From: Mycolicibacter sinensis | Lineage (GTDB): Bacteria > Actinomycetota > Actinomycetes > Mycobacteriales > Mycobacteriaceae | Length of the DNA: 64,000 bases | Direction of reading: 5' to 3' | Assembly: GCF_001667945.1 (NCBI RefSeq) | Contig: NZ_LZJK01000020.1 | Location: 62,001 to 126,000 of the forward strand | Shown: positions 34,620 through 44,166 of the stretch, one piece after another | How the letters are laid out: each line of letters begins with the position of its first letter | How positions within the stretch are numbered: position 1 is the stretch's first letter | The notes under the pieces: model-generated | What the model saw: only the letters and a program-made list of their open reading frames with translations | What the model was told of the DNA's origin: nothing | Databases searched by the model: none | Position numbers and translations under genes: made by a program

Positions 34620-34682
34620 GCGTGCTATCCAATCATCGATAGGCGATCTGGAGGGGCAGGCACCGGTCGTGTCGGAGCCCTT

Positions 34683-34856
34683 TTAGCGGCGGTCGAGATC
34701 AATGAGGCCCAGGCGGGCGGCCTTGAGCAGTCGACGCGGCACCTTGTAGGCGCGGCCGGCGACCGACACGTTGACCAGGCCGGTAGCCTCAGCCTTCCAC
34801 TGCGCGCGGCGGGAACGGGTGTTCGCGCGCGACATTCTGCGCTTCGGCACGGCCAT
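34683..34856 (-). CDS. rpmF: 50S ribosomal protein L32
   Basis: 57 residues from ATG 34856 ([20 protein letters not shown] to GLIDLDRR). It is the cysteine-free form of L32, which does not need zinc, as in the M. tuberculosis rpmF. The upstream extension of the open frame is not coding. It is divergent from the AtuA-like operon with 250 bases between starts, which hold a palindromic repeat. Confidence 0.95.
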   Translation of the reverse strand: MAVPKRRMSRANTRSRRAQWKAEATGLVNVSVAGRAYKVPRRLLKAARLGLIDLDRR

Positions 34857-34957
34857 GGTCGAGCCTCTCCTCGATAGTGCGGGTTGCCGCCAGAACCAAC
34901 GGCGGGACTTCTGCAAAAGGATAACCGGTTACCTGGGCCGACTCCAAAATGACACTG

Positions 34958-35006
34958 GCCCGCGGTTCAGCGAGGCTCGACGAAGCACAGCCGAAGCTGG
35001 AACCCC
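34958..35006 (+). repeat. Diverged third copy of the palindromic repeat
   Basis: GCCCGCGGTTCAGCGAGGCT and onward matches the 57-bp repeat of 4821-4934 over about 45 bases, with substitutions concentrated in the stem. The stem pair C-G of the first copies (GCCT/AGGC) is G-C here (GGCT/AGCC), a compensatory change. It lies in the intergenic region between rpmF and the AtuA-like gene; the remaining 200 bases of this gap show no other feature beyond ribosome-site-like G-rich sequence. Confidence 0.75.
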
Positions 35007-35106
35007 CGCCCGGGGGGCGGGCGAGCTTCACCGGCGGCTGTCCGCCTTGACGCGACACCAGCGGTACCGGATAACCTACCGGTTGGTTGAGGGATGGGAT
35101 TTGGGG

Positions 35107-36822
35107 ATGACAGCAGCGGTTCGGATCGGCAACTGCTCGGGCTTCTACGGCGACCGCCACGCCGCGATGCACGAGATGCTCACCGGCGGTGAGCTGCACT
35201 ATCTCACCGGCGACTACCTGGCCGAGCTGACCATGCTGATCCTGGGCCGTGACCGGATGAAAAACCCCGAGCGCGGTTACGCCAAGACGTTCCTGACCCA
35301 GCTCGAGCAGTGCCTCGGACTCGCCCATGACAAGGGGGTTCGCATCGTCGCCAACGCCGGCGGGCTCAATCCGGCCGGTCTGGCCGACGCGGTGCGCGAG
35401 CTCGCCGACCGCCTCGGGGTGCCGACCCGGGTGGCCCACGTCGAGGGCGACGACCTGCTGCCCCGGGCCGCCGAGCTGGACTTGGGTTCTCCGCTGACCG
35501 CCAACGCCTACCTCGGCGCCTGGGGCATTGCCGAGTGCCTGGCCGGGGGCGCGGACATCGTGATCACCGGGCGGGTCACCGATGCCTCGGTGATCGTCGG
35601 TCCGGCCGCCGCCCACTTCGGCTGGGCTCGCACCGACTACGACCGGCTCGCCGGGGCAGTGGTGGCCGGCCACGTCATCGAGTGCGGCATCCAGGCCAGC
35701 GGCGGCAACTACGCCTTCTTCACCGAGATTCCCACCGAGAAGTTGCTGCACCCCGGGTTCCCGCTCGCCGAGATCCACGCCGACGGGTCGTCGGTGATCA
35801 CCAAACATCCTGGCACCGGCGGGCTGGTCAGCGTCGACACCGTCACCGCGCAGCTGCTCTACGAGGTCACCGGTGCCCGCTACGCCAATCCCGACGTCAC
35901 CGCGCGCATGGACAGCATTGAACTGGCCGCCGACGGGCCGGACCGGGTGCGGATCTCCGGCGTGACCGGCGAGCCACCGCCGCCCACCTACAAAGTGTCG
36001 CTGAACAGCATCGGGGGGTTCCGCAACTCCACGACGTTCGTGTTGACCGGCCTGGACGTCGAGGCCAAGGCCGAGCTGGTGCGCACCCAGCTGGAGGCGG
36101 CGATGACGGTCCGGCCAGCCGAGCTGGAGTGGACGCTGTCGCGCACCGATCACCCCGACGCCGACACCGAAGAAACCGCCAGCGCCCTGCTGCACTGCGT
36201 GGTGCGCGATCCGGACCCCGCCAACGTGGGCCGCAAGTTCTCCGCGGCCGGCATCGAGCTCGCGCTGGCCAGCTACCCCGGGTTCTGCGTCACCGCCCCG
36301 CCCGGCGACGGCCAGGTCTACGGGGTGTTCACCCCCGGCTACGTCGACGCCGCGAAGGTGCCGCACATCGCGGTGCACGCCGACGGCACCCGGGTGGACA
36401 TCTCGCCCGCGGCCGAGACCCTCGCACTTGAGCCGGCCGCCGAGCCGAAGGTGCCGGAGCCGTTGCCGCCCGGCCCGACCCGGCGCGCCCCGTTGGGCCT
36501 GATCGCCGGCGCCCGCAGCGGCGACAAGGGCGGCTCGGCCAACGTCGGGGTCTGGGTGCGCACCGATGAACAGTGGCGCTGGCTGGCCCACACCCTGACC
36601 GTGGCCAAGCTGCGCGAACTGCTGCCCGAGACCGCCGACCTGCCGGTCACCCGCCATCTGCTGCCGAAGCTGCGCGCGGTGAACTTCGTCGTCGAGGGCA
36701 TCCTCGGTCAAGGGGTCGCCTACCAAGCCCGGTTCGACCCGCAGGCCAAAGGGTTGGGCGAATGGCTACGCAGCCGTCACCTCGAGATTCCGGAGCGACT
36801 GCTACCAGAAGGGACACCGTGA
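35107..36822 (+). CDS. AtuA-family (DUF1446) acyclic terpene utilisation-type protein
   Basis: 571 residues from ATG 35107 (MTAAVRIGNCSGFYGDRHAA). Characteristic DUF1446 sequence: LHYLTGDYLAELTMLILGRD, GVRIVANAGGLNPAGLADAV, GAWGIAECLAGGADIVITGR; the C-terminal part GLIAGARSGDKGGSANVGVW is the AtuA swivel-domain signature. AtuA proteins are needed for citronellol/geraniol breakdown in Pseudomonas but the reaction is unknown. First gene of a six-gene operon with a biotin carboxylase; equivalent to Rv0976c. Confidence 0.85.
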   Translation: MTAAVRIGNCSGFYGDRHAAMHEMLTGGELHYLTGDYLAELTMLILGRDRMKNPERGYAKTFLTQLEQCLGLAHDKGVRIVANAGGLNPAGLADAVRELADRLGVPTRVAHVEGDDLLPRAAELDLGSPLTANAYLGAWGIAECLAGGADIVITGRVTDASVIVGPAAAHFGWARTDYDRLAGAVVAGHVIECGIQASGGNYAFFTEIPTEKLLHPGFPLAEIHADGSSVITKHPGTGGLVSVDTVTAQLLYEVTGARYANPDVTARMDSIELAADGPDRVRISGVTGEPPPPTYKVSLNSIGGFRNSTTFVLTGLDVEAKAELVRTQLEAAMTVRPAELEWTLSRTDHPDADTEETASALLHCVVRDPDPANVGRKFSAAGIELALASYPGFCVTAPPGDGQVYGVFTPGYVDAAKVPHIAVHADGTRVDISPAAETLALEPAAEPKVPEPLPPGPTRRAPLGLIAGARSGDKGGSANVGVWVRTDEQWRWLAHTLTVAKLRELLPETADLPVTRHLLPKLRAVNFVVEGILGQGVAYQARFDPQAKGLGEWLRSRHLEIPERLLPEGTP

Positions 36823-37967
36823 GTATCTGGACCACCCCCGAACGCGAGGCGCTGCGCAAGACCGTGCGTGGTTTCGTCGAGCGCGAGATTCTGCCGCACG
36901 TCGACGAGTGGGAACGCACCGGCGAGCTGCCGCGCGAGCTGCACCGCAAGGCCGCCGAGGTCGGCTTGTTGGGTGCGGGCTTCGCCGAGGAAGTCGGCGG
37001 CAGTGGCGGCGACGCCGCCGACGCGGTGATCGTCTGCGAGGAGATGCATCAGGCCGGAGCCCCGGGCGGGGTGTTCGCCTCCCTGTTCACCTGCGGTATC
37101 GCGGTGCCGCACATGATCGCCTCCGGTGACACAAGGCTGATCGAGGAGTTCGTCGCTCCCACCCTGGCCGGGGAGAAGGTCGGCTCGCTGGCCATCACCG
37201 AGCCGGGTGGCGGCTCGGATGTCGGGCACCTGCGCACCACGGCGCGCCGGGACGGCGACCACTACGTGGTGAACGGTGCCAAGACCTTCATCACCTCCGC
37301 GGTCCGCGCCGACTATGTCGTCACGGCGGTGCGCACCGGCGGGCCCGGCGCGGCCGGGGTGTCGCTGCTGGTGGTCGAGAAGGGCACGCCCGGCTTCGAG
37401 GTGAGTCGCAAGCTGGACAAGATGGGCTGGCGGTCCTCGGACACCGCGGAACTGTCCTACGTCGACGCCCGGGTGCCGGCGGCGAACCTGGTCGGCGTCG
37501 AGAACACCGGCTTCGCCCAGATCGCCGCGGCGTTCGTCTCCGAACGGGTCGGCCTGGCCGCGCAGGCCTATGCCAGTGCGCAGCGCTGCCTGGAGCTGAC
37601 CCTGGCCTGGTGCCGGGACCGGGAGACCTTCGGCCGTCCGCTGATCTCCCGCCAGGCCGTGCAGAACACCCTCGCCGAGATGGCCCGCCGCATCGACGTG
37701 GCCCGGGTCTACACCCACCACGTCGTCGAACGGCAGCTGGCCGGGGAGGTCAACCTCATCGCCGAGGTGTGCTTCGCCAAGAACACCGCGGTGGAGGCCG
37801 GCGAGTGGGTGGCCAACCAGGCGGTGCAGCTCTTCGGCGGCATGGGATATATGTCCGAATCCGAGGTGGAGCGCCAGTACCGCGACATGCGGATCATCGG
37901 GATCGGCGGCGGAACCACCGAAATCCTCACCTCGCTGGCCGCCAAAACGCTTGGATACCAATCATGA
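36819..37967 (+). CDS. Acyl-CoA dehydrogenase (FadE13-like)
   Basis: 382 residues from GTG 36819, overlapping the AtuA-like stop by 4 bases. FAD-binding signatures LAITEPGGGSDVGHLRTTAR and DRETFGRPLISRQAVQNTLA, and the C-terminal QLFGGMGYMSESEVERQYRD, RIIGIGGGTTEIL. The conserved glutamate-type catalytic base of this subfamily (GTTEI) is present. Likely introduces the double bond before carboxylation by the AccD2/AccA2 enzyme. Confidence 0.92.
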   Translation: MSIWTTPEREALRKTVRGFVEREILPHVDEWERTGELPRELHRKAAEVGLLGAGFAEEVGGSGGDAADAVIVCEEMHQAGAPGGVFASLFTCGIAVPHMIASGDTRLIEEFVAPTLAGEKVGSLAITEPGGGSDVGHLRTTARRDGDHYVVNGAKTFITSAVRADYVVTAVRTGGPGAAGVSLLVVEKGTPGFEVSRKLDKMGWRSSDTAELSYVDARVPAANLVGVENTGFAQIAAAFVSERVGLAAQAYASAQRCLELTLAWCRDRETFGRPLISRQAVQNTLAEMARRIDVARVYTHHVVERQLAGEVNLIAEVCFAKNTAVEAGEWVANQAVQLFGGMGYMSESEVERQYRDMRIIGIGGGTTEILTSLAAKTLGYQS

Positions 37968-39556
37968 TTCTCAAATCCACGCTCGACCCGGCGTCTCCCG
38001 CCTACGCCGAAGCCGCCGCGGCGCTGACCGAGAAACTCAGCGAGCTCGACGCCGAGCTGGCCAAGGCCCTGGCCGGCGGCGGCACCAAGTACGTCGAGCG
38101 GCACCACGCCCGCGGCAAGCTCACCGCACGCGAGCGCATCGAGTTGCTCATCGACCCCGACTCGCCGTTCCTGGAACTGTGCCCATTGGCGGCGTGGGGC
38201 AGCGATTTTCAGGTCGGGGCCAGCCTGGTCACCGGGATCGGTGCCGTCGAAGGCGTGGAGTGCATGATCGTCGCCAACGACCCGACGGTCAAGGGCGGCA
38301 CCTCCAATCCGTGGACGCTACGAAAGATCCTGCGGGCCAATCAGATCGCTCATCAGAACCGGCTACCGGTGATCTCGCTGGTCGAGTCCGGCGGCGCGGA
38401 CCTGCCCACCCAGAAGGAAGTCTTCATTCCCGGCGGTCAGATGTTCCGCGACCTGACCCGGCTCTCGGCCGCGGGTATCCCGACCATCGCGCTGGTCTTC
38501 GGCAACTCCACCGCGGGCGGAGCCTACGTGCCCGGCATGTCCGATCACGTGGTGATGATCAAGGAGCGCTCGAAGGTGTTCCTGGCCGGGCCGCCGCTGG
38601 TCAAAATGGCCACCGGTGAGGAGTCCGATGACGAGTCGCTTGGCGGCGCAGAAATGCATTCGCGCACTTCGGGTCTGGGCGACTACCTCGCCAACGACGA
38701 GCTCGACGCGCTGCGGATCGGCCGGCGGATCGTAGCCCGGCTGAACTGGGTCAAGCAGGGCCCGAAACCACTTCCGGTAGTAGAGCCGAAATTCGACGCC
38801 GAAGAACTGATCGGCATCGTGCCGGCCGACCTACGCATCCCGTTCGACCCGCGCGAGGTGATCGCCCGCATCGTCGATGGTTCGGAGTTCGACGAGTTCA
38901 AGGCGCTCTACGGTTCGTCGTTGATCACCGGCTGGGCCCGGCTGCACGGCTACCCGGTAGGGATCCTGGCCAACGCGCGCGGCGTGCTGTTCAGTGAGGA
39001 ATCCCAGAAGGCCACCCAGTTCATCCAACTGGCCAACCGGTCCAACACCCCGTTGCTGTTCCTGCACAACACCACCGGGTACATGGTCGGCAAGGCCTAC
39101 GAAGAGGGCGGCATGATCAAGCACGGCTCGATGATGATCAACGCCGTATCCAACTCGACAGTGCCGCACATCTCGCTGCTGATCGGCGCCTCCTACGGCG
39201 CCGGGCACTACGGCATGTGCGGGCGGGCCTACGACCCGCGCTTCCTGTTCGCCTGGCCCAGCGCCAAAGCGGCGGTGATGGGCGGCACACAGCTGGCCGG
39301 CGTCATCTCGATCGTGAGCCGCGCCGCCGCCGAGGCCCGCGGGCAGCAGGTGGACGAGGCCGCGGACGCGGCGCTGCGTGCGGCGATCGAAGCCCAGATC
39401 GAAGCCGAGTCGCTGCCGATGTTCCTCTCCGGCAGGCTCTACGACGACGGCGTCATCGACCCCCGCGACACCCGCACCGTGTTGGGAATGTGCCTGTCCG
39501 CCATCGCCAATGGCCCGGTCGAGGGGACGTCGAACTTCGGCGTCTTCCGGATGTGA
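37964..39556 (+). CDS. accD2: Acyl-CoA carboxylase beta subunit AccD2
   Basis: Carboxyltransferase subunit, 530 residues from ATG 37964 (4-base overlap with the dehydrogenase). Resembles methylcrotonoyl-/geranyl-CoA carboxylase beta subunits: HHARGKLTARERIELLIDPD, ESGGADLPTQKEVFIPGG, FGNSTAGGAYVPGMSDHVVM, and ASYGAGHYGMCGRAYDPRFL in the second half. Works with the biotin-bearing AccA2 encoded next. Substrate of the M. tuberculosis AccA2/AccD2 pair is not settled. Confidence 0.92.
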   Translation: MILKSTLDPASPAYAEAAAALTEKLSELDAELAKALAGGGTKYVERHHARGKLTARERIELLIDPDSPFLELCPLAAWGSDFQVGASLVTGIGAVEGVECMIVANDPTVKGGTSNPWTLRKILRANQIAHQNRLPVISLVESGGADLPTQKEVFIPGGQMFRDLTRLSAAGIPTIALVFGNSTAGGAYVPGMSDHVVMIKERSKVFLAGPPLVKMATGEESDDESLGGAEMHSRTSGLGDYLANDELDALRIGRRIVARLNWVKQGPKPLPVVEPKFDAEELIGIVPADLRIPFDPREVIARIVDGSEFDEFKALYGSSLITGWARLHGYPVGILANARGVLFSEESQKATQFIQLANRSNTPLLFLHNTTGYMVGKAYEEGGMIKHGSMMINAVSNSTVPHISLLIGASYGAGHYGMCGRAYDPRFLFAWPSAKAAVMGGTQLAGVISIVSRAAAEARGQQVDEAADAALRAAIEAQIEAESLPMFLSGRLYDDGVIDPRDTRTVLGMCLSAIANGPVEGTSNFGVFRM

Positions 39557-39564
39557 GGACTCCC

Positions 39565-41556
39565 ATGATCAGCAATGTTCTAGTGGCCAATCGCGGCGAG
39601 ATCGCCCGGCGGGTCTTCACCACCTGCCGCCGGCTGGGCCTGGGCACGGTCGCGGTCTACACCGATCCCGACGCGGGCATGCCGCACGTGGCCGAAGCCG
39701 ACGCGAAGGTGCGCCTGCCGGAGACCTCCTCGTACCTGTCGGCGGAGGCGATCATCGCCGCCGCGCGCGCCGCTGGCGCCGACGCCGTGCATCCGGGCTA
39801 TGGATTCCTTTCCGAGAACGCCGAATTCGCCGCCGCCGTCCAGGCCGCCGGGTTGACGTGGATCGGCCCCCCGGTGGCCGCGGTGACCTCCATGGGCTCC
39901 AAGATCGAGGCCAAGAAGCTGATGGCGTCGGCCGGCGTCCCGGTCCTCGACGAGCTCGACCCGGCAGGCGTCACCGCAGCGCAGCTGCCGGTGCTGGTCA
40001 AGGCCTCGGCCGGCGGCGGTGGCCGCGGTATGCGGGTGGTCACCGAGCTGTCCGCGCTGGCCGATGAGGTCGCGGCCGCCCAGCGCGAAGCCGCCGCGGC
40101 ATTCGGGGACCCGACGGTGTTCTGTGAGCGCTATCTGCCGACCGGCCGCCACATCGAGGTTCAGGTGATGGCCGATGCGCACGGCACGGTGTGGGCGGTC
40201 GGAGAGCGGGAGTGCTCGATTCAGCGCCGCCACCAGAAGGTCATCGAAGAGGCCCCCTCGCCGCTGGTGGAACGCATCCCCGGTATGCGCGACAAGCTCT
40301 TCGAGGCGGCCCGCCTGGCGGCGACCGCGATCGGCTACACCGGCGCAGGGACCGTGGAGTTCCTCGCCGACGAGGACGGGGCGTTCTACTTCCTGGAGAT
40401 GAACACCCGGCTGCAGGTCGAACACCCCGTCACCGAGGAGACCACCGGCTGCGACCTGGTCGAGCTGCAGATCGCGGTGGCCGACGGCGCCCGGCTGGAC
40501 CCGGAACCGCCTGCAGCGCACGGCTATTCGATCGAGGCGCGACTGTACGCCGAAGATCCGGCCCGGGGCTGGCAGCCGCAGGCCGGCCTGCTGCACGCCA
40601 TCGACATCCCCGGGGTGGCCGCACGGTTCCACACCCTGTGCCGGCGCACCGGGGTCCGGCTGGACTCCGGCATCGAGGCCGGCTCGACGGTGTCGATCCA
40701 CTACGACCCGATGCTGGCCAAGGTCATCAGCTATGCGCCCACCCGCCGTCAGGCGGCCGCCGTGCTGGCGGGTGCGCTGGCCCGCGCCCGGCTGCACGGG
40801 CTGCGCACCAACCGCGACCTGCTGGTCAACGTGCTACGGCATCCGGCGTTCCTTGACGGTGCCACCGACACGGCGTTCTTCGACACCCACGGCCTGGCCG
40901 AGTTGTCGGCACCGCTGGCCGACGCCGCGACCGTCCGGGCTTCGGCGGTCGCAGCCGCCCTGGCCGACGCCGGGCACAACCGGGCCACCGCGCAGGCATT
41001 CGGCTCCCTTCCGGGCGGCTGGCGCAACCTGGCGTCGGGATACCAGACGAAGACCTACGCCGACGATGACGGCACCGAACACCGGGTCGAATATCGGTTC
41101 ACCCGAACGGGTTTGGTCATCAACGATGACGTCAGCCTGGTCTCGTCGACTCCCGACGAGGTGGTGCTGGCCGATTCCTGCGGTGTGGCGCGCACATTCA
41201 CCGTTGCCCGCTACGGTGCCGATGTCTACGTCGACTCCCCCGCCGGTCCGGTGCACCTGGTGGCGTTGCCGCGCTTCCCCGATCCCGAGTCAGCAGTCGC
41301 GCAAGGGTCTCTGTTGGCGCCGATGCCCGGCAACGTGATCCGGGTGGGCGCCGAGCTCGGCGCCCCGGTGACCGCCGGCCAGCCGCTGATCTGGCTGGAA
41401 GCCATGAAGATGGAGCACACGATCAGCGCACCGGCCGACGGGGTACTCACCCAACTCAACGTCAAACCCGGCGATCAGGTCGAGGTCGGCGCCGTGCTGG
41501 CCCGCTTGGAAGCGGGGGCACATCCCGAACAGCAAGCAGAAGGAGACCCACTGTGA
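39565..41556 (+). CDS. accA2: Biotin-dependent acyl-CoA carboxylase alpha subunit AccA2
   Basis: 663 residues: biotin carboxylase (VLVANRGEIARRVFTTCRRL, HPGYGFLSENAEFAAAV, ATP-grasp KASAGGGGRGMRVV, FLEMNTRLQVEHPVTEETTG), a linking domain, and a C-terminal biotinyl domain with the lysine in WLEAMKMEHTISAP. ATP-dependent carboxylation of biotin for AccD2. ATG 39565, 8 bases after accD2. Confidence 0.95.
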   Translation: MISNVLVANRGEIARRVFTTCRRLGLGTVAVYTDPDAGMPHVAEADAKVRLPETSSYLSAEAIIAAARAAGADAVHPGYGFLSENAEFAAAVQAAGLTWIGPPVAAVTSMGSKIEAKKLMASAGVPVLDELDPAGVTAAQLPVLVKASAGGGGRGMRVVTELSALADEVAAAQREAAAAFGDPTVFCERYLPTGRHIEVQVMADAHGTVWAVGERECSIQRRHQKVIEEAPSPLVERIPGMRDKLFEAARLAATAIGYTGAGTVEFLADEDGAFYFLEMNTRLQVEHPVTEETTGCDLVELQIAVADGARLDPEPPAAHGYSIEARLYAEDPARGWQPQAGLLHAIDIPGVAARFHTLCRRTGVRLDSGIEAGSTVSIHYDPMLAKVISYAPTRRQAAAVLAGALARARLHGLRTNRDLLVNVLRHPAFLDGATDTAFFDTHGLAELSAPLADAATVRASAVAAALADAGHNRATAQAFGSLPGGWRNLASGYQTKTYADDDGTEHRVEYRFTRTGLVINDDVSLVSSTPDEVVLADSCGVARTFTVARYGADVYVDSPAGPVHLVALPRFPDPESAVAQGSLLAPMPGNVIRVGAELGAPVTAGQPLIWLEAMKMEHTISAPADGVLTQLNVKPGDQVEVGAVLARLEAGAHPEQQAEGDPL

Positions 41557-42731
41557 CCGATCCGAAGAGCGACACCAGCTTCATCGAAAGCGACGAACGT
41601 CGCGCACTGCGTGAGGCGGTCGCGGCGATGGCCCGCAACTACGGTCAGGACTACTACCTGGAGAAGGCCCGCGCCGGTGAGCACACCGACGAATTGTGGA
41701 ACGAGGCGGGCAAACTCGGCTTTATCGGCGTCAACCTGCCCGAGGAGTACGGCGGCGGCGGGGCAGGCATGTACGAGCTGTCGCTGGTCATGGAAGAGAT
41801 GGCGGCGAACGGCTGCGCGCTGCTGATGATGGTGGTCTCGCCGGCCATCAACGGCACCATCATCTCCAAGTTCGGCACCGACGAGCAGAAGAAGCGGTGG
41901 ATCCCCGGCATCGCCGACGGCTCGTTGACCATGGCGTTCGCCATCACCGAACCCGATGCCGGATCGAACTCGCACAAGATCACCACCACCGCGCGCCGCG
42001 ACGGCTCGGACTGGATCCTCAAGGGCCAGAAGACGTTCATCTCCGGCGTCGACCAGGCGCAAGCGGTGCTGGTGGTCGGCCGCACCGAGGACGCCAAGAC
42101 CGGTAACCTGCGCCCAGCGCTGTTCGTGGTGCCCACCGACACCCCCGGATTCACCTACACCCCGATCGAGATGGAGCTGATCAGCCCGGAGCGCCAATTC
42201 CAGGTATTCATCGACGACGTGCGGCTGCCCGCCGATGCCCTGGTGGGTTCCGAAGACGCCGCCATCGCGCAGCTGTTCGCCGGACTCAACCCAGAGCGCA
42301 TCATGGGCGCGGCTAGCGCGGTCGGCATGGGCCGCTTCGCGATCGGCAAGGCCGTCGCCTATGTCACCACCCGGCAGGTCTGGAAAACCCCGATCGGGTC
42401 GCACCAGGGCCTGTCGCATCCGTTGGCCCAGAACCACATCGAGATCCAGTTGGCCAAGCTGATGATGCAGAAGGCGGCCACACTGTATGACGCCGGGGAC
42501 GACTTCGGCGCCGCGGAGGCGGCCAACATGGCCAAGTACGCTGCCGGCGAGGCCTCCACGCGGGCGGTCGACCAGGCGGTGCAATCCCTGGGCGGCAACG
42601 GCCTGACCAAGGAGTACGGCATCGCTGCGGCGATCGCGTCGTCCCGGCTGGCCCGGATCGCGCCGGTGAGCCGGGAGATGATCCTCAACTTCGTCGCCCA
42701 GACGTCGCTGGGCCTGCCCCGGTCGTACTGA
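41553..42731 (+). CDS. Acyl-CoA dehydrogenase (FadE12-like)
   Basis: 392 residues from GTG 41553 (4-base overlap with accA2). EEYGGGGAGMYELSLVMEEM, FAITEPDAGSNSHKITTTAR, RQVWKTPIGSHQGLSHPLAQ and QSLGGNGLTKEYGIAAAIAS. A second dehydrogenase in the same operon suggests two oxidation steps or two substrate lengths. Confidence 0.92.
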   Translation: MTDPKSDTSFIESDERRALREAVAAMARNYGQDYYLEKARAGEHTDELWNEAGKLGFIGVNLPEEYGGGGAGMYELSLVMEEMAANGCALLMMVVSPAINGTIISKFGTDEQKKRWIPGIADGSLTMAFAITEPDAGSNSHKITTTARRDGSDWILKGQKTFISGVDQAQAVLVVGRTEDAKTGNLRPALFVVPTDTPGFTYTPIEMELISPERQFQVFIDDVRLPADALVGSEDAAIAQLFAGLNPERIMGAASAVGMGRFAIGKAVAYVTTRQVWKTPIGSHQGLSHPLAQNHIEIQLAKLMMQKAATLYDAGDDFGAAEAANMAKYAAGEASTRAVDQAVQSLGGNGLTKEYGIAAAIASSRLARIAPVSREMILNFVAQTSLGLPRSY

Positions 42732-43510
42732 TGGACACCCTGGTCTCCTACACCGGGCCGGAGCACACCGAAGACGGCTCGGCCCGGCTGACCCTGGATT
42801 CGCCACACAACCGCAACGCACTGTCGAGCCGGCTGGTCGCGCAACTGCATGCCGGCCTGCGCGACGCCGCCGCCGACCCCAACGTGCGGGTGATCGTGCT
42901 CGGCCACACCGGCAACACGTTCTGCGCCGGTGCCGATCTCAGTGAGGCCTCCGGCGGTGACCCGGGCGACCTGGCCGCTGACCGGGCCCGCGAGCTGGCA
43001 ACCCTGCTACGGGCCATCGTCGAGTGCCCGCGGCCGGTGATCGCCGCGGTCGACGGTCACGTGCGCGCCGGCGGCATGGGGCTGGTCGGGGCCTGCGATA
43101 TCGCGGTCGCCGGGCCGGCCAGTACCTTCGCCCTGACCGAGGCCCGGATCGGCGTGGCGCCGTCGATCATCTCGCTGACGCTGCTGCCCAAGCTGTCGCC
43201 GAGGGCCGCGGCCCGCTACTACCTGACCGGCGAGAAGTTCGGCGCGGCCGAAGCCGCGGATATCGGGCTGATCACCCTGGCCGTGGAGGACATCGGAGCG
43301 GCCGTCGCGGATCTGGTCGCCGACCTGCGGCTGGGGTCCCCGCAGGGGCTGGCGGCCTCCAAGGCACTGACCACCGCGGCGGTGCTGGCCGGCTTCGACC
43401 GTGACGCGGAGCGGCTCAGCCTGGCCTCGGCACGGATGTTCGTCTCCGACGAGGCCCGGGAAGGGATGCTTGCCTTCCTGCAGAAGCGTCCCCCCAGCTG
43501 GGCGGGTTAG
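42731..43510 (+). CDS. Enoyl-CoA hydratase/isomerase (EchA7-like)
   Basis: 259 residues of the crotonase family; oxyanion-hole segments NRNALSSRLVAQLHAGLRDA and VIVLGHTGNTFCAGADLSEA, and AVDGHVRAGGMGLVGACDIA. ATG overlaps the previous stop by one base (TGATG). In an Atu-like scheme it would hydrate the carboxylated enoyl-CoA (AtuE role); this is inference from operon order. Last gene of the operon. Confidence 0.9.
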   Translation: MDTLVSYTGPEHTEDGSARLTLDSPHNRNALSSRLVAQLHAGLRDAAADPNVRVIVLGHTGNTFCAGADLSEASGGDPGDLAADRARELATLLRAIVECPRPVIAAVDGHVRAGGMGLVGACDIAVAGPASTFALTEARIGVAPSIISLTLLPKLSPRAAARYYLTGEKFGAAEAADIGLITLAVEDIGAAVADLVADLRLGSPQGLAASKALTTAAVLAGFDRDAERLSLASARMFVSDEAREGMLAFLQKRPPSWAG

Positions 43511-43566
43511 CTACTGTGGGCAACCGTGCTTGCGTCCCGATCGGTTCGTCGTAGGCTCTTTAGCCG

Positions 43567-44166
43567 ATGAGAAACTCAGCCCGGCGAAGCAACGACACCC
43601 CCGGCATGCGCGCGCGTGCCGCGGACACCGACCGGATCCAGCTGGCGCAGCTGCTCGGCGACGCCGCTGCGCAGGGCCAACTGCCGATGAGCGAGTACGA
43701 GGACCGGCTGGCCAAGGCCTACGCGGCGCAGACCTACGACGAGCTCGACGGGCTGCGCGCCGACCTTCCGGGTTCCTCGGTGTGCCCGCACCGCGGTGGC
43801 GACTGCAAACCCGCACCCTCCACGCTGCTGCTGGCGATCCTGAGCTCGTTCGAGCGGCGCGGACGCTGGAACGTGCCCAAGCGGCTGACCACGTTCTCGC
43901 TGTGGGGCGGCGGCGTCATCGACCTGCGTTACGCCGACTTCACCGCGACGGACGTCGAGATCAACGCCTACTCCATCATGGGCGGGCAGACCATTCTGCT
44001 GCCGCCGGAAGTCAACGTCGACATCCACGGCCACGGGGTGATGGGCGGCTTCGACCAACACGTCGAGGGTCGAGGCACTCCGGGCGCGCCGACGGTGCGC
44101 GTCCGCGGCTTCTCGCTGTGGGGCGGGGTGGGCATCAAGCGCAGGCAGCGCAAGCGGCGCAGCTAA
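43567..44166 (+). CDS. DUF1707 protein with LiaF-like C-terminal domain
   Basis: 199 residues. Residues about 13-66 are DUF1707 (MRARAADTDRIQLAQLLGDA, AQGQLPMSEYEDRLAKAYAA), a short three-helix domain. The C-terminal part (WNVPKRLTTFSLWGGGVIDL, VEINAYSIMGGQTILLPPEV, VRGFSLWGGVGIKR) is a repeated beta-rich pattern like the cell-wall-stress LiaF family. No membrane helix. Role unknown; corresponds to Rv0966c. Overlaps the convergent TetR stop by 4 bases. Confidence 0.83.
   Translation: MRNSARRSNDTPGMRARAADTDRIQLAQLLGDAAAQGQLPMSEYEDRLAKAYAAQTYDELDGLRADLPGSSVCPHRGGDCKPAPSTLLLAILSSFERRGRWNVPKRLTTFSLWGGGVIDLRYADFTATDVEINAYSIMGGQTILLPPEVNVDIHGHGVMGGFDQHVEGRGTPGAPTVRVRGFSLWGGVGIKRRQRKRRS

Noticed and set aside
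34789..36726. 645-codon - strand frame opposite the AtuA-like gene
   Set aside because: Mirror of a real gene; composition (Gly/Val/Gln/His-rich) is that of a shadow frame.
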